Of a stretch of 64,000 bases of DNA, positions 1-8,354 are shown piece by piece. Below the pieces are notes generated by a model that ran no database searches, had not been told where the DNA came from, and was given only the letters and a program-made list of their open reading frames with translations. The stretch's first letter is position 1. Each line of letters opens with the position of its first letter. The DNA lies in NCBI GenBank assembly GCA_009911185.1, contig QXWW01000019.1, positions 1 through 64,000 of the forward strand. Direction: 5' to 3'. The DNA is from Lachnospiraceae bacterium (GTDB lineage Bacteria > Bacillota > Clostridia > Lachnospirales > Lachnospiraceae). The translations under genes were made by a program, and so were the position numbers.

Positions 1-146
1 AAAAGAAAAATTTGACAAAAAAATAAGCCAAGAATAAGGCTTTGAGGTGATTTTTTGATTATTGATGTGTCAAACTCTCGTATACTCTATCATTATAATT
101 CTATTTTCCGTAAAGTCAAACAATTTCTCTTTATCAAAATTTACCG

Positions 147-175
147 TTGACAATTAATTGTTCTCATGATAAAAT
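147..175 (+). promoter_or_regulatory. Promoter of tRNA-Pro
   Basis: TTGACA at 147-152, a 17-bp spacer, and TAAAAT at 170-175. Transcription would start about 5 nt before the mature tRNA at 187. The -35 box matches the vegetative sigma factor consensus exactly and the -10 box matches at five of six positions. The stretch 1-146 is A+T-rich and holds no gene that can be supported. Confidence 0.75.
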
Positions 176-186
176 AAGATTTGTTT

Positions 187-261
187 CGGGGTATGGCTCA
201 GCTTGGCTAGAGCGCACGGCTGGGGGCCGTGAGGTCGCAGGTTCGAATCCTGTTACCCCGA
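187..261 (+). tRNA. tRNA-Pro (anticodon GGG)
   Basis: A cloverleaf can be folded by eye. The acceptor stem CGGGGTA (187-193) pairs with TACCCCG (254-260), with discriminator A at 261. The anticodon stem CACGG/CCGTG encloses the loop CTGGGGG, so the anticodon is GGG, reading CCC and CCU proline codons. The T arm contains GGTTCGAATCC. The 3' CCA is not encoded and would be added after transcription. A T-run follows immediately and probably ends the transcript. Confidence 0.96.
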
Positions 262-650
262 TTTTTTTATTTACAAGAAGTTTTTCCAAATACCAACATT
301 AGCCTAAAATAATGTTGCTTTTCGAAGCCTTTATATTGGTACTTATTTTCGTTGTACTAGTGTACTGTATCATAGATACCATATTATTCATTCCCTCTCA
401 ATGTTGTCATTGTCATAGGATACAATATTCCCACTTCATTTCCACCATTCTCAAGAGATGATTACTGGCAAAGGCTTTTCAAATGAAGAAAAAAGGAAGC
501 GCCCACTTCCTCTTCGTCTCCTCAATCGAGGCCGCTGAAATCCCTAATCACTTAAATCAACATATCGTCTATCGGTTTATTTACCGAACTGGATTCTATA
601 TATGATGATTTGCACTTACATAAATCACGAGGAGACGGCACTCTTTGCCG

Positions 651-749
651 CCCGCTCATGGCGCTTTCGCTCATAATTCTCCCGTGCGCATATTCTTTCT
701 CTTCTATAGGAAAGCTCCTTACGCTTTCACGTAAAAAGCTTTTCTACAG
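651..749. repeat. Dispersed post-terminator repeat, copy A
   Basis: This is one of four related intergenic elements (others at 14671, 50101 and 55500). Its core, GCGCTTTCGC-TCATAATT-n6-GTGCGC, is shared with the copies at 14671 and 55500. It ends in an inverted repeat, CTATAGGAAAGCT (704-716) against AGCTTTTCTACAG (737-749). It lies 5 nt beyond the terminator of the minus-strand phosphatase gene. The rest of the gap, 262-650, shows no gene or structure that I can support. Confidence 0.65.
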
Positions 750-754
750 AAAAA

Positions 755-775
755 AAGGGCTGTAAAACAACCCTT
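755..775 (-). terminator. Intrinsic terminator of the PAP2 gene
   Basis: On the minus strand AAGGGTTGT pairs with ACAGCCCTT around a 3-nt loop, with one G-U pair, and is followed by a run of six T residues. It lies 23 nt beyond the stop codon of the phosphatase gene. Confidence 0.8.
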
Positions 776-798
776 TTGTGTTCAAAAACCTATAGTAT

Positions 799-1482
799 TC
801 ACCTGATTCCCGGCACTCCTTCTCTTCTGCCGTAAACACGTTTTCTGCCAAACTGCCATTCCTTTGCATATACCAACGTATACATTACAATCCCCATAAT
901 ACATCCGGTAATCACGTCGAACACAGAATGCTGCTTGAGAAACATGGTGGAGGCAATAATCGCAAGCATGAGAAAAAACGATCCTCGTCTGAGCCATTTT
1001 TTCTCTTTTAATTTTTCACTGTTTATCACCGCTAAATGCACACCGATAGAATTATACACATGGATGCTGGGAAACAAATTTGTAGGCGTATCTATCATAT
1101 ATAACCCTTTCACCAGCGTTATAAAAACATTATCTCTCTCAAAAACACGCGGGCGAAGATAATGGCCGTGAGGATATACCGTAGAAATCACCAGAAACAC
1201 CGTCATGCCCACAAACAGAAAAATACACAACTTATAATAATCCTGGACGTCATGGAAAAAGAACCAGGCAATGGCAAGCGCAACATAGCCAAACCACATC
1301 AGGTATGGAATGATGAATATCTCAACAAAGGGTATATAATCATCCACAGCCATATGAACCACATGAAACCGTCTGGTTACCGTCTGTTCGAGCCAGGCAA
1401 ACCATATAGCATACACCAAAAAATATGATAATATCCACCCATGCCGGTAACGATACAAAAATTCTTTTATTCTTTCTTTCAT
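799..1482 (-). CDS. PAP2-superfamily membrane phosphatase
   Basis: A 227-residue membrane protein of the PAP2 (phosphatidic acid phosphatase type 2) superfamily, expected to remove phosphate from a lipid or inositol phosphate at the membrane. It has about six hydrophobic segments. The active-site motifs are degenerate but visible: a Pro-Arg-Val stretch near residue 110, PSIHVYNS (the SGH-like motif) near residue 140, and KQHSVFDVITG near residue 185, where the His and Asp match the third PAP2 motif. This spacing resembles the inositolphosphotransferase-like branch of the family. A GAAAGG ribosome site precedes the ATG. It is transcribed alone, with its own promoter at 1543-1571 and its own terminator. 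The substrate cannot be told from sequence. Confidence 0.85.
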   Translation of the reverse strand: MKERIKEFLYRYRHGWILSYFLVYAIWFAWLEQTVTRRFHVVHMAVDDYIPFVEIFIIPYLMWFGYVALAIAWFFFHDVQDYYKLCIFLFVGMTVFLVISTVYPHGHYLRPRVFERDNVFITLVKGLYMIDTPTNLFPSIHVYNSIGVHLAVINSEKLKEKKWLRRGSFFLMLAIIASTMFLKQHSVFDVITGCIMGIVMYTLVYAKEWQFGRKRVYGRREGVPGIR

Positions 1483-1542
1483 ATAAACCTTTCACCTTCT
1501 GCTGATAATTTCATTTCCTTATTATACGCATTATTAAGGTGC

Positions 1543-1571
1543 ATTATAGCACAGCAACCACAGAGAAACAA
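1543..1571 (-). promoter_or_regulatory. Promoter of the PAP2 gene
   Basis: On the minus strand TTGTTT, a 17-bp spacer and TATAAT. The base pair TG just before the -10 box gives an extended -10 element. It lies about 60 nt upstream of the start codon at 1482. Confidence 0.6.
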
Positions 1572-1711
1572 TGGGATTTCTTCTGATTTAAGAAATTATT
1601 AACAAATTGTTTCACTATTTTTAACTAAAATTATTTTTGTATCATTTACATTTCCCTGAAATTGTTTGTCACATTTTTGTATAATTTACTTGTTATTCAC
1701 GCGTTTTTGCA

Positions 1712-1740
1712 TTGACTTTTATGCATTTTGATGGTACTAT
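1712..1740 (+). promoter_or_regulatory. Promoter of the alcohol dehydrogenase gene
   Basis: TTGACT (1712-1717), a 17-bp spacer and TACTAT (1735-1740). This leaves a leader of about 45 nt before the AGGAGG site and the start codon at 1794. The A+T-rich stretch 1580-1700 could hold regulator sites, but none is recognisable with confidence. Confidence 0.7.
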
Positions 1741-1793
1741 TTCATTAAGACTAACATAAATATAAAATTAATATTATTTTTAGGAGGTTCTTT

Positions 1794-2984
1794 ATGGCAC
1801 GTTTTACATTACCAAGAGATTTATATCACGGAAAAGGTTCTCTGGAAGAACTGAAACACCTGACTGGAAAAAAGGCTATTGTCGTTGTAGGGGGCGGTTC
1901 CATGCGCAGGTTCGGTTTTCTGGAGCGTGCGGTTAATTATCTGAAAGAAGCAGGTATGGAAGTAGCATTGTTTGAAAATGTAGAACCAGATCCCAGCGTG
2001 GAAACTGTAATGAAAGGCGCGGAAAAAATGCGGGCATTTGAACCGGACTGGATCGTTTCCATGGGCGGCGGTTCTCCCATTGACGCTGCAAAGGCAATGT
2101 GGGCATTTTATGAGTATCCAGACACCACTTTTGAGGATCTTATTACACCTTTCAATTTCCCAACCTTAAGAACCAAAGCCAGATTCTGTGCCATTCCTTC
2201 TACTTCAGGAACTGCTACAGAGGTTACTGCATTCTCTGTAATTACAGACTATGCAAAGGGCATCAAATATCCCCTCGCAGATTTCAATATCACCCCCGAC
2301 GTTGCCATCGTGGATCCGGATCTTGCTGAGACTATGCCGCAAAAACTGACGGCGCATACTGGAATGGATGCTATGACACATGCGATAGAGGCTTATGTGT
2401 CCACGCTTCATTGCGACTACACCGATCCGCTGGCGCTTCATGCCATTAAGATGATTCACCAGAATCTAAAAGCATCTTTCGACGGCGATATGGAAGCCCG
2501 CGACCGTATGCATAATGCACAATGTCTGGCAGGTATGGCGTTCTCCAACGCATTGCTTGGAATCGTCCACTCTATGGCGCATAAGACTGGAGCTGCCTAC
2601 AGCGGCGGACATATTGTTCATGGATGCGCAAACGCCATGTATCTTCCCAAGGTCATCAAATTCAACGCCAAAAACGCAGAAGCTGCCACACGTTATGCCG
2701 AAATCGCTTCCTTTATCGGTTTAAAAGGCAGTAACGATGAAGCGCTGACAGACGCTCTGATTGCTGAATTGAAATCTATGAACGCTTCGCTGGAAATCCC
2801 TACCTGTATTAAGGATTATGAAGGCGGCATCATTGATGAGAAGGAATTTATGGATAAACTTCCTGAGGTTGCAAAACTGGCGATTTCCGATGCCTGCACC
2901 GGTTCTAATCCCAGGATTCCCACTCCGGAAGAAATGGAGAAGCTGTTAAAAGCATGTTTCTATGACGAGGAAATTGATTTCTAA
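1794..2984 (+). CDS. Iron-containing alcohol dehydrogenase
   Basis: A 396-residue group III (iron-dependent) alcohol dehydrogenase that interconverts an aldehyde and an alcohol with NAD(P)H, most likely during fermentation to regenerate oxidised cofactor. The cofactor loop GGGSMRRFG lies near residue 35 and GGGSPIDAAK near residue 95. The metal-ligand region is intact: an Asp and His in GMDAMTHAIEAY (about residues 190-200), a His in GIVHSMAHKTGA, and a His in GGHIVHG (about residues 260-280). Length is normal for the family. It is monocistronic, with a strong AGGAGG site and its own promoter. The sequence resembles the butanol dehydrogenase-like clostridial enzymes, but the preferred aldehyde cannot be fixed. 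Confidence 0.93.
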   Translation: MARFTLPRDLYHGKGSLEELKHLTGKKAIVVVGGGSMRRFGFLERAVNYLKEAGMEVALFENVEPDPSVETVMKGAEKMRAFEPDWIVSMGGGSPIDAAKAMWAFYEYPDTTFEDLITPFNFPTLRTKARFCAIPSTSGTATEVTAFSVITDYAKGIKYPLADFNITPDVAIVDPDLAETMPQKLTAHTGMDAMTHAIEAYVSTLHCDYTDPLALHAIKMIHQNLKASFDGDMEARDRMHNAQCLAGMAFSNALLGIVHSMAHKTGAAYSGGHIVHGCANAMYLPKVIKFNAKNAEAATRYAEIASFIGLKGSNDEALTDALIAELKSMNASLEIPTCIKDYEGGIIDEKEFMDKLPEVAKLAISDACTGSNPRIPTPEEMEKLLKACFYDEEIDF

Positions 2985-3010
2985 GTACTGAACAGGCTTT
3001 TCTGTACATA

Positions 3011-3082
3011 AGAGGCTGCTGCAGAATTAATTCAGACAACATATGCTTATATCTGTCTGAGCCATATTCTGCGGCAGCCTCT
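3011..3082. terminator. Long hairpin between convergent genes
   Basis: The outer arms, 3011-3027 and 3066-3082 (AGAGGCTGC... against ...GCAGCCTCT), pair over 17 nt with one wobble. A second stem, TCAGACA/TGTCTGA at 3032-3038 and 3054-3060, lies inside. It sits between the convergent ends of the dehydrogenase and mtnN genes and could end transcription from both sides. The T-rich tail is weak, so its efficiency is uncertain. Confidence 0.65.
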
Positions 3083-3120
3083 GCCAATTAATTTTATATA
3101 TAATACGTTCGATGCATCCT

Positions 3121-3819
3121 TTATATCAAAGGCAGCATATGCTCCACCAAAGCTGCTGAATGCGCTGCTGCCGCCTTTTCAAAAGCAGGATAATCCATCT
3201 CGGCGCTGTCATCGGCTTTATCCGAAATTGCACGGATAATCACAAAAGGAATATGGTTTAAATAGGCTGCATGGGCAATAGACGCCCCCTCCATTTCCAC
3301 ACAAAATCCCTGAAAATTATTGATAATCGCATCCTTTACCTTCTTATCACTGATAAACTGGTCTCCGCTTACAATTCTTCCCTGATAGACACTGATATCC
3401 GGATTCACTTCTTTGCAGCAGGACGCCGCAAGCTGCCCCAATCTTTCATCTGCCTGGAACGCAAGGCAGCCAACCTGGGGAACCTCTCCCAGAGGATAGC
3501 CAAACACCCGCACATCTACGTCATGGTGAAGCGCATCTGTGGAAACCACAATATCGCCGATATCAATTTCATTTTTCAGCGAACCCGCTACGCCAGTGTT
3601 GATGATATGGCTTACTTCAAACATATCGCAAAGAATCTGCGTACAGAGCGCCGCGTTTACCTTTCCAATACCGCTTCGCACAATTACGACCTCTGTCCCC
3701 TGTAAAGTTCCCTCCTGAAATTCCATAGAGGCTTTTATTTCTGTCCGGTGAATCTCCATTTTTGCTTTTAACGCTTCCACTTCCAGCTCCATAGCGCCAA
3801 TAATTCCTATCTTCTTCAT
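3121..3819 (-). CDS. mtnN: 5'-methylthioadenosine/S-adenosylhomocysteine nucleosidase
   Basis: A 232-residue cytoplasmic nucleosidase (Pfs/MtnN) that cleaves adenine from S-adenosylhomocysteine and methylthioadenosine. Seen in the sequence: an N-terminal GIIGAMELEVEAL, the phosphorylase-type core NTGVAGSL, the ribose-binding FCVEMEGASIAHAA near residue 170, and the catalytic Asp in AISDKADD near residue 198. It is the last gene of its operon. The upstream neighbour, luxS, ends 11 nt before it and uses its product S-ribosylhomocysteine, so together they form the two-step route from S-adenosylhomocysteine to homocysteine and the AI-2 precursor. Confidence 0.95.
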   Translation of the reverse strand: MKKIGIIGAMELEVEALKAKMEIHRTEIKASMEFQEGTLQGTEVVIVRSGIGKVNAALCTQILCDMFEVSHIINTGVAGSLKNEIDIGDIVVSTDALHHDVDVRVFGYPLGEVPQVGCLAFQADERLGQLAASCCKEVNPDISVYQGRIVSGDQFISDKKVKDAIINNFQGFCVEMEGASIAHAAYLNHIPFVIIRAISDKADDSAEMDYPAFEKAAAAHSAALVEHMLPLI

Positions 3820-3830
3820 CGCTCCTCCTT

Positions 3831-4310
3831 CTATACCGGATATACCAGATGTCCCTTGTCAATATCATATAAGACCTGCGTCAAATAGCGGTTGGCAAGA
3901 TAATTGGCCATTCCCAGATTCATATCCAGATAATTCCCGCAGTCTTTCGGACTTGCCCCCGGAACCTCTCCTCTGAAATCGCGGATAAATTCATACATGT
4001 GTGTGATCAATTCCACCACATCCGCGGACTCATAATCTCCTGCAAGCAGCAGATAAAAACCCGTCCGGCATCCCATAGGACCAAAATAAATAATCTTGTC
4101 CTTGTATTGCGGATCATTTCTAAGATAAGTTGCCGCCAGATGCTCAATGGTATGCACCTCCGCCGTGTTCATTACCGGTTCCTCATTGGGGGAAGTCATA
4201 CGCAAATCAAAAGTAGTAATAACCTCCTCTCCCACATGGTCTTTCCTGGACACATAAACGCCAGGCTCCAGCTTTATATGGTCGATCGTAAAACTCGCAA
4301 TTTTTTCCAT
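3831..4310 (-). CDS. luxS: S-ribosylhomocysteine lyase
   Basis: A 159-residue metal-dependent lyase that splits S-ribosylhomocysteine into homocysteine and 4,5-dihydroxy-2,3-pentanedione, the precursor of autoinducer-2. The metal-binding HTIEHL motif is near residue 54, the catalytic Cys lies in GPMGCRTGFY near residue 84, and the third metal ligand is in the DCGNYLDM stretch near residue 125. The start at 4310 is chosen because an AAAGGAG site precedes it and the family begins with this M-E-K-I-A-S-F sequence; the upstream in-frame extension overlaps the previous gene and has no homologous look. It lies 4 nt downstream of the HAD gene and 11 nt upstream of mtnN. Confidence 0.97.
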   Translation of the reverse strand: MEKIASFTIDHIKLEPGVYVSRKDHVGEEVITTFDLRMTSPNEEPVMNTAEVHTIEHLAATYLRNDPQYKDKIIYFGPMGCRTGFYLLLAGDYESADVVELITHMYEFIRDFRGEVPGASPKDCGNYLDMNLGMANYLANRYLTQVLYDIDKGHLVYPV

Positions 4311-4314
4311 ACTT

Positions 4315-4998
4315 TTATTCTCCTTTTGCATAATTCTGTGCCGCAATTGTTCCGTGGCCGCCTGCAAAATATGTTTTCAGCATTTCGGGCAATTCTATAA
4401 GTCTCGTGATAAAACGTACTTCTGCTTCCACATTCCCATAGCCTGTCCTGGCATGGATAAATGAAAGTCCGGCTTCTGTTGCGGCCACATAATCTCCCTG
4501 GGTATCCCCCACATACACTGCCTGTTCCAAATGGTTCCGCTCTGCCACCAGACGAATATTATAACCCTTCTCCCTTCCAGTCGCGCCAAAGCATTCAAAG
4601 TCTTTAAAATAGTTTCTCAGACCATGATATTGCAAAAACGCTTCTATATACCCCTCCTGACAATTACTGACAATAAACAGATCATATCCCTGCTCTTTTA
4701 ACTGATTTAAAGTTTCTTCCAGTCCTTCCAGCAATTGCCCGCCATGACGTAGGATATATTTATTTTCTTCCTGACAGCAGTAATCTAACAATGCTCTCCG
4801 GACAGGCAGATCATAGCCCGCGAATAAAATATCTGCAATTTCATACATGCTTTTCCCCATCACTGACTGAATCAGTTCCGTCGTAATTTCTTTATGGACC
4901 TCCGGACGTTTTTCCAGCGCCTCTTTCCAGGAAGCGGCTACTTCCTTAGAAGAATCCCATAAGGTGCCGTCTAAATCAAACAAAATCCCTGTTTTCAT
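4315..4998 (-). CDS. HAD-family phosphatase (phosphoglycolate phosphatase-like)
   Basis: A 227-residue haloacid dehalogenase superfamily hydrolase. Motif I, LFDLDGTLWDSS, with nucleophile and acid Asp residues, is near residue 8. Motif II is VSNCQ near residue 111, a Lys appears in GREKGYN near residue 140, and motif III, VGDTQGDYVAA, is near residue 165. The helical cap between motifs I and II places it in the Gph/beta-phosphoglucomutase-like branch. The ATG at 4998 overlaps the aspS stop codon by one base (TGATG) behind an AAAGGGAG site, so translation is probably coupled. Its role beside luxS is unknown; removal of a toxic small phosphate is one possibility. Confidence 0.85.
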   Translation of the reverse strand: MKTGILFDLDGTLWDSSKEVAASWKEALEKRPEVHKEITTELIQSVMGKSMYEIADILFAGYDLPVRRALLDYCCQEENKYILRHGGQLLEGLEETLNQLKEQGYDLFIVSNCQEGYIEAFLQYHGLRNYFKDFECFGATGREKGYNIRLVAERNHLEQAVYVGDTQGDYVAATEAGLSFIHARTGYGNVEAEVRFITRLIELPEMLKTYFAGGHGTIAAQNYAKGE

Positions 4999-6797
4999 CA
5001 CTGCTCCCTTTCCTGTGAAACCTCAACAGATAACGCCAGCTCTTCTAACTGCTTTTCATCTACCACATTGGGCGCGTCCGTCATCAGGCAGGAAGCATCT
5101 TTCACCTTGGGGAAAGCGATCACATCACGGATAGACTCGCAATGCATCAGCAGCATAACCATGCGGTCCAGGCCATAGGCCAGTCCGGCATGAGGCGGAA
5201 CTCCGTATTTAAAAGCGTTCAGCAGAAATCCAAACTGCTCGTAAGCGCTCTCTTTGGTAAATCCCAGCACTTCCAGCATTTTTTCCTGAATATCATCCTG
5301 GTGGATACGCACAGAACCGCCGCCCAGTTCTGTTCCGTTCAGCACAATATCATAGGCTTTGGCACGGACCGCTCCAGGATCCGAATCAATTTTTTCCCAA
5401 TCCTCCTCCATTGGCATGGTAAAGGGATGATGCATTGCCATAAACCGCTGCTCTTCCTCGGACCACTCTAACAGCGGAAATTCTGTAATCCACAGAAAAT
5501 TGTACTGATTCCTGTCTATCAGTTCCAGTTCCCGCGCCAGTTCCAGACGCAGCGCCCCTAACACATCCCAGACTATTTTATTTTTATCTGCCGCAAACAA
5601 AAGCAGATCTAAAGGCTCTCCCTGCATTTTTTCGATCAAAGCTTTTAAGGCTTCATCCGTCATAAATTTTGCGAAAGAAGATTTATAGCTTCCGTCCTCG
5701 TTCACTACAAGATAAGCCAGCCCTTTGGCGCCATAACCTTTGGCAAACTCTACCAGCTTATCAATCTTCTTCCTGGGCATACTTCCCTGTCCTTTGACAT
5801 TAATGCCCCGCACAGAGCCGCCCTGTTCCAGGGCGCTGGTAAATACGCCGAAACCGCAGTCCTCAACCGTCTTTGACACATTTACCAGTTCCATGCCAAA
5901 ACGGGTATCCGGCTTATCAGAACCAAAACGGTCCATCGCTTCCTGCCAGGTCATGCGCGGAAGCGGAAGACTTACCTCTACGCCCGCGGCTTCTTTAAAT
6001 ACATACTGTAAAAGACGTTCATTGATATCAATGACGTCATCCACATCCACAAAAGATAATTCCATATCCGCCTGGGTAAACTCCGGCTGGCGGTCAGCGC
6101 GCAGATCCTCATCGCGGAAACAGCGGGCAATCTGGAAATAACGGTCATAACCAGAACACATCAAAAGCTGTTTGAACAACTGGGGAGACTGGGGAAGCGC
6201 ATAAAAGTTTCCCGGATGCACACGGCTGGGTACCAGATAATCTCTCGCCCCTTCCGGCGTGGATTTTGTCAATATAGGCGTTTCAATCTCCAAAAACCCT
6301 TCCTTCGCCATAAAGCTGCGCAACAGCATTGCCACCTTGCTTTTCATCATCAGATTTCTCTGGATATCCGGCCTTCTCAGATCCAGATAACGGTATCGCA
6401 AACGCATATCTTCTTTGGTCTGGGAGTTTTCCTCAATGGGAAACGGAGGCGTCTCGGACTCTGACAATATTCGTATATCCGCCGCAATTATTTCAATATC
6501 TCCTGTTTTTAAATTCTCATTGACCGCTGCCGACCTTTTTTCTACGCTTCCAGTTACCGCCACCACAAACTCGCTTCTAAGGGTTTCCGCCTTGGCAAAA
6601 CCTTCCTTTCCCACCTGCGGCTCGTCAAAGACAATCTGAAGCAGACCGGAACGATCTCTCAAATCTATAAAAATCAGGCTTCCCAGATTTCTTCTTTTTT
6701 GTACCCATCCCATGACTGTGACCGTTTCTCCGATATTATCATGGGAAACCTCCGTACATCTATGGGTCCTATGCAGCCCTTTCATTGATTCTGCCAT
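4998..6797 (-). CDS. aspS: Aspartyl-tRNA synthetase
   Basis: A 599-residue class II synthetase that charges tRNA-Asp. In order: an anticodon-binding OB fold (about residues 10-110, with GWVQKRRNLGSLIFIDLRD), the class II core with motif 2 FRDEDLRADRQPEF near residue 215, the bacterial GAD insertion (about 290-420), and motif 3 GLAYGLDRMVMLL near residue 535. The start at 6797 is chosen because AAGGAGGA lies 9 nt upstream; the in-frame ATG eight codons earlier would bury that site inside the gene. Length is typical for the bacterial enzyme. It is third in the operon, 57 nt after hisS. Whether it is discriminating or also charges tRNA-Asn cannot be told here. Confidence 0.97.
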   Translation of the reverse strand: MAESMKGLHRTHRCTEVSHDNIGETVTVMGWVQKRRNLGSLIFIDLRDRSGLLQIVFDEPQVGKEGFAKAETLRSEFVVAVTGSVEKRSAAVNENLKTGDIEIIAADIRILSESETPPFPIEENSQTKEDMRLRYRYLDLRRPDIQRNLMMKSKVAMLLRSFMAKEGFLEIETPILTKSTPEGARDYLVPSRVHPGNFYALPQSPQLFKQLLMCSGYDRYFQIARCFRDEDLRADRQPEFTQADMELSFVDVDDVIDINERLLQYVFKEAAGVEVSLPLPRMTWQEAMDRFGSDKPDTRFGMELVNVSKTVEDCGFGVFTSALEQGGSVRGINVKGQGSMPRKKIDKLVEFAKGYGAKGLAYLVVNEDGSYKSSFAKFMTDEALKALIEKMQGEPLDLLLFAADKNKIVWDVLGALRLELARELELIDRNQYNFLWITEFPLLEWSEEEQRFMAMHHPFTMPMEEDWEKIDSDPGAVRAKAYDIVLNGTELGGGSVRIHQDDIQEKMLEVLGFTKESAYEQFGFLLNAFKYGVPPHAGLAYGLDRMVMLLMHCESIRDVIAFPKVKDASCLMTDAPNVVDEKQLEELALSVEVSQEREQ

Positions 6798-6854
6798 TCT
6801 TTTCTTCCTCCTTATCTCCATTTCAGTAAACCTCTGGCTTCCTGAACACTTTTC

Positions 6855-8114
6855 TCATTCCTTAAAAAATTCTTTGATTTCGCGGTATCCTTCCTCCGCC
6901 AGCTTTTCTTTCTGAAACTTCCGGTTTTTATTCATCCGCGCCACCAGAATTTGTTTCCCGGCTCTGCGCTGTTCCTGCGCCTGTGCAATCACCTGCACCA
7001 GCTTGTCCGACGGATAATTTTTCTCAATCAGATACGCAGTCTTCTCCAACTGTCCCGGCACTTGAAAACCGCTCTCCAGCAGCAGAAGGATAATACGCTC
7101 AAATCCAATGGAAAATCCGCAGGCTGGAACATCTTTTCCAGTAAACTTGCCAATCATCCCATCATAACGGCCGCCGCCCCCGCAGCTTCCGCCAAATTCC
7201 GGCATGGCAATCTCAAAAATAGTTCCCGTATAGTAAGACATGCCCCGCACCAGCGTCGGATCAAATACCAGTTCAAACTCTGCCGCTTTCGTGGCGTTCA
7301 CGCTGGCCGCAATCTCCTTCAGACTGACCGCAGCTTCCTGCTCCAAATCATCTCCCAAAGTTTCTGTCAAATAGGCGACGCACGTTTCTACCTCTGTTTT
7401 CCCTTCCATGTCCCGGAAAAGCTGCAGATATTTATCAATGCATTCCCTGGCAAAACCGTTCTTTGCCAATTCCTCTGCCACACCCTCCAGACCAATTTTG
7501 TCCATTTTATCCAGAATGATAAAGACGCTGTCATAGGACTCCTCTGGAAAGCCACTGTATTTCGCCATGGCTTTTAAGATTCTGCGTTCGTTGATGCGAA
7601 TCTGGAAATTGCAGAACCCTAATTTTCCAAGCGTCGTCGTTGTGGCAAGAATCAATTCAATTTCCGCAAGGTTTCCCGGTTCTCCCAAAATATCAATGTC
7701 GCATTGCATAAACTGGCGGTATCTTCCCCGCTGGGGACGGTCCGCACGCCACACGTTCCCCATTTGCAGCGCTTTAAAGGGGGAAGGCAGTTGGTTGGAA
7801 TTATTCGCATAAAAGCGGGCCAGAGGCACGGTCAGGTCATAGCGCATTCCAAAATCCACCACATCCTGTTCCGTCTCCGCAGTCTGAAGCTTCAGTTTCT
7901 CTCCGCGCTTTAAAATCTTAAAAATTAATTTTTCATTTTCTCCGCCCTGTTTATTGCTAAGATTTGCAATATTCTCCATGCAGGGCGTCTCGATCGGGGT
8001 AAAACCGAAGCTGCGGTAAGTATCCTTAATTACATTCATGACATAATCGCGAATCTGCATTTCCTCCGGTAAAATATCTTTCATGCCGTTCACAGGCTTT
8101 TTTGCCAGCGCCAT
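6855..8114 (-). CDS. hisS: Histidyl-tRNA synthetase
   Basis: A 419-residue class II synthetase that charges tRNA-His. Motif 1 region, TPIETPCME, is near residue 43; MRYDLTVPLARF near 88; motif 2, RYRQFMQCDIDILG, near 120; the histidine-specific loop LVRGMSYYTGTIFE near 270; and motif 3, GFSIGFERIILLL, near 320, followed by the C-terminal anticodon domain. The start at 8114 follows a GGAGGAG site. Oddity: the HisA motif usually reads LVRGLDYY, while here the Asp is Ser. This may mark a clostridial subtype or altered substrate recognition. It lies 42 nt after the ribbon-helix-helix gene. No T-box leader precedes the operon. Confidence 0.94.
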   Translation of the reverse strand: MALAKKPVNGMKDILPEEMQIRDYVMNVIKDTYRSFGFTPIETPCMENIANLSNKQGGENEKLIFKILKRGEKLKLQTAETEQDVVDFGMRYDLTVPLARFYANNSNQLPSPFKALQMGNVWRADRPQRGRYRQFMQCDIDILGEPGNLAEIELILATTTTLGKLGFCNFQIRINERRILKAMAKYSGFPEESYDSVFIILDKMDKIGLEGVAEELAKNGFARECIDKYLQLFRDMEGKTEVETCVAYLTETLGDDLEQEAAVSLKEIAASVNATKAAEFELVFDPTLVRGMSYYTGTIFEIAMPEFGGSCGGGGRYDGMIGKFTGKDVPACGFSIGFERIILLLLESGFQVPGQLEKTAYLIEKNYPSDKLVQVIAQAQEQRRAGKQILVARMNKNRKFQKEKLAEEGYREIKEFFKE

Positions 8115-8156
8115 ACTCGTCTCCTCCATTTTCTCTTTTTCCGTCTGTTGATTCAG

Positions 8157-8333
8157 TCAGCGTTCTTTCTTTTCTTCCAAAAGCTTTGCAACGCCCTCCT
8201 GCATCACTTGTGTAACGGTTTTATTTGAGGACTCGGCATACCTTTTTATCTTTGCATAGTCCTCCGGCTTCATTCTTACACTTACAACTTTTTCTTTTTT
8301 GGTTTCCGCCTTTGGACGACCTGCTCTTGACAT
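8157..8333 (-). CDS. Ribbon-helix-helix (CopG/Arc-type) regulator
   Basis: A 58-residue basic protein with a flexible N-terminus (SRAGRPKAETKK), one beta strand (KVVSVRMK) and two helices (PEDYAKIKRYAESS and TVTQVMQEGVAKLLEE). This is the pattern of dimeric ribbon-helix-helix DNA-binding proteins. The start at 8333 follows AAGGAGG. It is the first gene of the hisS-aspS-HAD-luxS-mtnN operon, and its promoter contains a perfect palindrome between the -35 and -10 boxes, which suggests that it represses its own operon. No toxin partner is adjacent, so an antitoxin role is less likely. The function is inferred from fold and position only. Confidence 0.8.
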   Translation of the reverse strand: MSRAGRPKAETKKEKVVSVRMKPEDYAKIKRYAESSNKTVTQVMQEGVAKLLEEKKER

Positions 8334-8354
8334 ACTGATCCCTCCTTGGAATCT

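Noticed and set aside
1600-1660. Rex operator upstream of the alcohol dehydrogenase
   Set aside because: TTAACAAATTGTT-like sequence is present but lacks the required symmetric TTGTTAA-n4-TTAACAA form.
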